9,178 bases of DNA from Desulfurococcales archaeon (GTDB taxonomy: Archaea > Thermoproteota > Thermoprotei_A > Sulfolobales > WANQ01): contig JALUDQ010000198.1 of assembly GCA_027043985.1 (NCBI GenBank), positions 1 to 9,178 of the forward strand, read 5' to 3'. The first letter of the stretch is position 1, and every line of letters begins with the position of its first letter. The notes beneath the pieces were generated by a model. It searched no databases and was not told the origin of the DNA. It worked only from the letters and a program-made list of their open reading frames with translations. Below are positions 5,970 to 9,178 of the stretch, one piece after another. The translations under genes and the position numbers were made by a program.

Positions 5970-8900
5970 GTGAACACGCTCTATAAGTCACTACTTCTGG
6001 TATTAATGATATCATTGGTCATTGTCAACACCATACCAGTAGGTGTTACCACCCAGAAGTTAATAGAGGAAAATTATAGAACAGCAAAATTAAACACACA
6101 GCTATCAAAAACATTGGTAGCGACGACGCTTAGCGGCACTAATCTGAGAGTTCCAACGTGGAAGGACATAATAGCTAGGGCTAAGCCGCCTGTACTAAAT
6201 GTAAGGAAGTTGGCGCTAAAGACTATTGATAAGGATGGAGACTATATTGAGGACAAACTATTATATAATCTAACAAACAATATAACAGAAACCTATCTCA
6301 ACGGCAAAGTAGTAGTACACCTATTGTTTAATGTTGACCCAGCCTTTACAAATCCCGATAAAGCATTAGCACTAGCAAACAAGCTTAACACCATAATATC
6401 TGATATACAGAGAACGGTACCAGACATAACGGTAAAGGCTATATGGACTAATGCTCTAGTAGGATTTGCACTAGAAATACCAGCAAATGCGACCATATTA
6501 GAGGAAATAAAGAACATAGCGTTAAAATACGACTTAAACAATGATGGGACACCTGACCTAGCGGTAGTAGAAGCAGCAAAGCAGATGAAAGCCCTCAACT
6601 ACTACTCATCAATACAGCTAGGTATAAGACCCTACGTCTGGACAGACCTAGGAGTAACGGGCTCCGGAATAACTATAGGTGTAATAGACACAGGAGTAGA
6701 CGGGATTGGCGATGATCAACCCAATGGTGGACCACATGCAGCCTTCTATACACCAGCAAACAGAATAGTATACTTCAGCGACCTTACTGGAGACCCGAGT
6801 GGTACTACGAGAACAAGCCCATACGACGATAATCTCCATGGCTCACACTGTGCTGGAACAGTACTAGGATATTATCCAAGCAAGGATGCCCAGGGAAGAT
6901 TTGTATGGACTTTCGCCTATAGCGATCTATCAATATCGAGTACAGGTAACCTATCATTCACAGGACCTTATCTAGTATACTATGTAAACAATACTGGTAC
7001 AATACAAGTAGACTTCAAATGGAACGGGAGCGGTACAATAAACAGTATCTACCTATTATTTGGTGGTAGAACACCATGGAATAGAAGAAGCAGTTCAACC
7101 TACACAGAGGTAGCAAGAATACAGACACCAAACCAGTTAACAAACTATACGCTAACATATGATGTAACAAATTCCTCACAATTCGGCTTCTACGGCGTAG
7201 GATTCGAAGTAACAGCTACTGGTACAATAGGCTTTGTCTTCACAATACACGTGCCAGTATGGGAGGAGAATAAGAGCGGAGTACCATACATGTCTGGTAT
7301 GGCTTGGGGCGCACATTTAGCAGCGTGGAAAGCCCTAACCTACTATGGTAGTGGAAGTTCAACAGATTTAGCTAACGCATTAGATGATGCTGTAACCCAA
7401 GCACCTACATACAATATAACTGTAACGAGTAACAGCTGGGGAGGAAGCTCAGCAGATTCTACAATAGATACAGCAGTATTCAATGAATGGAGGGGTGGTG
7501 TTCTAACAGTTGTAGCTGCTGGAAACGCAGGTGCAGGTACTGGTACTGCAGCTAGTGGAAGCCCTGCTGGTGTCTCAGTAGCATTGACTGTCGCGGCATT
7601 AGATGTTACAAACAATGTAACTGATTATAGTAGCGATGGTGGAACAGATCACACAAACAATACTGTGACAAAACCTGATGTAGCGGCACCAGGTGGAGGA
7701 GATACATTACTAATATTTAGTGCTGACACTCACTGGCATGATGACTTAAACAATGCTAGATGTACTCTACCCATAGGCAGCTCGTGTCTACAATGGACTG
7801 AGGACGTCGACTACTATGACTGGTTTGGCAATGACTCTCTAGGTATAAGTGGTACATCAATGGCTACACCACATGTTGCAGGTATTGCTGGCCTCGTTAG
7901 CAGTCTTATATTCAAGTGGGTTGGATGGAGCTATGGTGCAAGTGATTCATGGACTTATCCGAGACAAGTAAAGATGATAATACAGATGACAGCCTATGAG
8001 ACCTATCCGCTCCACAGAGAACCAGACAATACATCCTATAGTCCAACGCTAGATAAGGGCGGTAAGGATATACATGAGGGTTATGGTGCTGTAGATGGGT
8101 ATTCAGCGGTATATGCTGGAAAACTTTATGCGATGGCATTTAACAATACGACTAATGCTATAAGGACGATATATACTCCGGGAACAATGGTAACAGTAAA
8201 GTTTAGAGATGGAGTACTATATGGAGGATCCTTTACAGACAACACCTGGAAATGGCCCTTCGAGGTATACGGCTTAAACACCTATCCACTACTAATATAT
8301 CTGCCGAATAGAACGATAACATTACCAAACGGTACAAGCTTTACAGTAAAGTACAAGTTCAAACTATACATAAACTCGACAGATCCAGCGAATACAGACT
8401 TCGACCTATACCTATACAACCTAACTGGAGACGTATATGGTGAACCAGTAAAACTAGCAAACAGTACTGGAGGCTTTGGTACTAATGAAAGCATAACATA
8501 TACACCATCAAGCGACGGTGAATTCGTATGGGTTGTAGCTAAGAGAGCGAGAGAAGACAGTGCAGGAGGCTATGCCAACATAATAACAGCACCTAGTGTT
8601 TCGGAGTATGGTACTCCTGAGGGTGGTAGTGTTCCTTCTGAGGCTGGTCAGGCTTGGATTGGTTGGCCTGTTAAGATTAATGGTACTGCTAGTAAGGATG
8701 TTTCAAGGATTGTTATTGAGATATGGGCTAGTAATGGTACAAAGCTTGCAACACTTGATAGCGTTAACGGTGATGTAAAGATTGTTGACCCATCATACTA
8801 TAACTACTATGAAGCAAACTACACACTACCCTATGATACAAACCTAGTAGGACAAAACCTAACCATAATAACATACCTCTACGACTCAAGTGGAACACTA

Positions 8901-9035
8901 ACCGAAGGACCAGTAGCACAAAGCAATATAGTAGTGAATTCTGCAACAGCACCAATACCAGAACCATCAATAACACCGATAATATTAGTAGCCATACTAT
9001 TAGCGCTGTTGGTATTCTGGTACAAGAGAAGATAA
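5970..9035 (+). CDS. Secreted, membrane-anchored subtilisin-family (S8) serine protease
   Basis: This 1021-residue surface protease has a signal peptide (about 1-27), then a propeptide-like region (about 85-210) flanked by two Asp-rich Ca-binding-type motifs (DKDGDYIED, 88-95; DLNNDGTPD, 188-196). The S8 domain carries the complete machinery: Asp240 in VIDTG, His290 in HGSHCAG, oxyanion Asn519 in AAGN and Ser630 in GTSMATPHVAG. Between the His motif and the helix GMAWGAHLAAWKAL sits a beta-rich insertion of about 140 residues (302-442). A PPC-like beta-sandwich follows (about 775-870, DFDLYLYNLTGD), then an Ig-like domain (about 895-990), a PIPEP stretch, a membrane helix (1002-1017) and the tail YKRR. 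Cys598 and Cys606 could form a disulfide close to the active serine. About 25 N-glycosylation sequons support an S-layer/cell-surface location. Probable role: digestion of external peptides, or surface protein processing. Codons in residues 876-923 differ sharply from the rest. The GTG start is set by the GAGGTG site. Confidence 0.93.
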   Translation: MNTLYKSLLLVLMISLVIVNTIPVGVTTQKLIEENYRTAKLNTQLSKTLVATTLSGTNLRVPTWKDIIARAKPPVLNVRKLALKTIDKDGDYIEDKLLYNLTNNITETYLNGKVVVHLLFNVDPAFTNPDKALALANKLNTIISDIQRTVPDITVKAIWTNALVGFALEIPANATILEEIKNIALKYDLNNDGTPDLAVVEAAKQMKALNYYSSIQLGIRPYVWTDLGVTGSGITIGVIDTGVDGIGDDQPNGGPHAAFYTPANRIVYFSDLTGDPSGTTRTSPYDDNLHGSHCAGTVLGYYPSKDAQGRFVWTFAYSDLSISSTGNLSFTGPYLVYYVNNTGTIQVDFKWNGSGTINSIYLLFGGRTPWNRRSSSTYTEVARIQTPNQLTNYTLTYDVTNSSQFGFYGVGFEVTATGTIGFVFTIHVPVWEENKSGVPYMSGMAWGAHLAAWKALTYYGSGSSTDLANALDDAVTQAPTYNITVTSNSWGGSSADSTIDTAVFNEWRGGVLTVVAAGNAGAGTGTAASGSPAGVSVALTVAALDVTNNVTDYSSDGGTDHTNNTVTKPDVAAPGGGDTLLIFSADTHWHDDLNNARCTLPIGSSCLQWTEDVDYYDWFGNDSLGISGTSMATPHVAGIAGLVSSLIFKWVGWSYGASDSWTYPRQVKMIIQMTAYETYPLHREPDNTSYSPTLDKGGKDIHEGYGAVDGYSAVYAGKLYAMAFNNTTNAIRTIYTPGTMVTVKFRDGVLYGGSFTDNTWKWPFEVYGLNTYPLLIYLPNRTITLPNGTSFTVKYKFKLYINSTDPANTDFDLYLYNLTGDVYGEPVKLANSTGGFGTNESITYTPSSDGEFVWVVAKRAREDSAGGYANIITAPSVSEYGTPEGGSVPSEAGQAWIGWPVKINGTASKDVSRIVIEIWASNGTKLATLDSVNGDVKIVDPSYYNYYEANYTLPYDTNLVGQNLTIITYLYDSSGTLTEGPVAQSNIVVNSATAPIPEPSITPIILVAILLALLVFWYKRR

Positions 9036-9050
9036 TTTTCTTAAAACACA

Positions 9051-9070
9051 TAATTATTTTTAATATTTTT
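9051..9070 (+). terminator. T-rich transcription terminator after the protease gene
   Basis: Two runs of five T (9057-9061 and 9066-9070) lie 16-35 bases after the protease stop codon in a very AT-rich stretch without a strong hairpin, which is the usual form of archaeal intrinsic termination. The same stretch could also serve as a TATA-like element for the next gene. Confidence 0.55.
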
Positions 9071-9142
9071 AACTAAACTTCCTTCACACTTTGGGAAACT
9101 ATTTTCTTTGAGAGAGCACATAATTTCTATTAGGGTTAACTT

Positions 9143-9178
9143 ATGGCGAAGATAATTTTGGCTTCGTCTAGTCCGCGT
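9143..9178 (+). CDS. Maf-family nucleotide pyrophosphatase, first 12 codons (3' end outside window)
   Basis: The ATG at 9143 opens the reading MAKIILASSSPR, which is the conserved N-terminus of Maf proteins (consensus L-A-S-x-S-P-R-R). These hydrolyse non-canonical or modified nucleoside triphosphates to monophosphates, with the Ser/Arg motif lining the nucleotide site. Only 12 residues are visible, cut by the window edge, so subfamily and integrity cannot be judged. It lies 107 bp after the protease stop, beyond the T-rich terminator, and probably has its own promoter. A weak AGGG occurs about 7 nt before the start. Confidence 0.75.
   Translation, partial: MAKIILASSSPR

Noticed and set aside
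5806..6015. Open frame on the - strand across the divergent promoter region
   Set aside because: Low-complexity, hydrophobic/aromatic translation with no ribosome-binding site, overlapping the promoters and start of the protease gene.
8596..8778. + strand frame rich in Leu/Val/Arg inside the codon-usage island
   Set aside because: Its composition is the direct result of the G/T-rich codons in the real protease frame; no start signal.
8764..9051. 95-codon - strand frame at the protease 3' end
   Set aside because: Leu/Val-rich shadow of the protease reading frame without family features or start signals.
9061..9072. TAATATTTTTAA as promoter TATA box of the Maf gene
   Set aside because: It coincides with the T-run terminator and the spacing to the ATG is long (about 70 bp), so it cannot be separated from terminator sequence.

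Overview
The window looks like chromosomal DNA of a hyperthermophilic crenarchaeon (Thermoproteota), most plausibly of the Desulfurococcales. This is inferred from tightly packed genes, heavy use of ATA (Ile) and AGA/AGG (Arg) codons, TTG/GTG start choices, Shine-Dalgarno sites inside overlapping genes, archaeal TATA-type promoter elements, T-run terminators, and a large membrane-anchored subtilase of the kind made by fermentative hyperthermophiles. The species cannot be fixed from the sequence alone.

Left part, + strand (1-3020): the C-terminal 556 residues of a GH38 alpha-mannosidase-type glycosidase, cut by the window edge. Nine bases after it comes a 445-residue protein with a zinc ribbon, a threonine-synthase-like (fold-type II PLP enzyme) body and a PadR-type winged-helix DNA-binding domain. 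In its otherwise well-preserved PLP signature the Schiff-base lysine is replaced by tyrosine (Tyr92). It therefore looks like a former enzyme turned ligand-sensing transcription factor, and it is the most interesting item here.

Middle, - strand (5740 down to 3009): a compact three-gene ECF vitamin/micronutrient transporter operon, in transcription order S component, double ATPase (two EcfA domains fused) and EcfT. The genes overlap or touch, so translation is probably coupled. The ATPase and EcfT carry non-canonical residues at the usual coupling motifs. The EcfT gene ends convergently with the regulator gene, overlapping it by 12 bp.

Divergent intergenic region (5741-5969): promoters for the ECF operon (leftward) and the protease (rightward). 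A perfect 9-bp inverted repeat with a 10-bp spacer lies at the presumed ECF transcription start and looks like an operator. Eight bases of its half-site recur at the protease TATA box.

Right part, + strand (5970-9035): a 1021-residue secreted, membrane-anchored subtilisin-family (S8) protease with signal peptide, propeptide, a large beta-rich insertion in the catalytic domain, a PPC-like beta-sandwich, an Ig-like C-terminal domain and a C-terminal membrane helix with a basic tail. Part of the C-terminal domain has strikingly different codon usage. A T-rich terminator follows, and the window ends with the first 12 codons of a Maf-family nucleotide pyrophosphatase gene.

Taken together, the window pairs nutrient harvesting (glycosidase, surface protease) with uptake (ECF transporter) and a candidate metabolite-sensing regulator. 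The regulatory links between them are inference.
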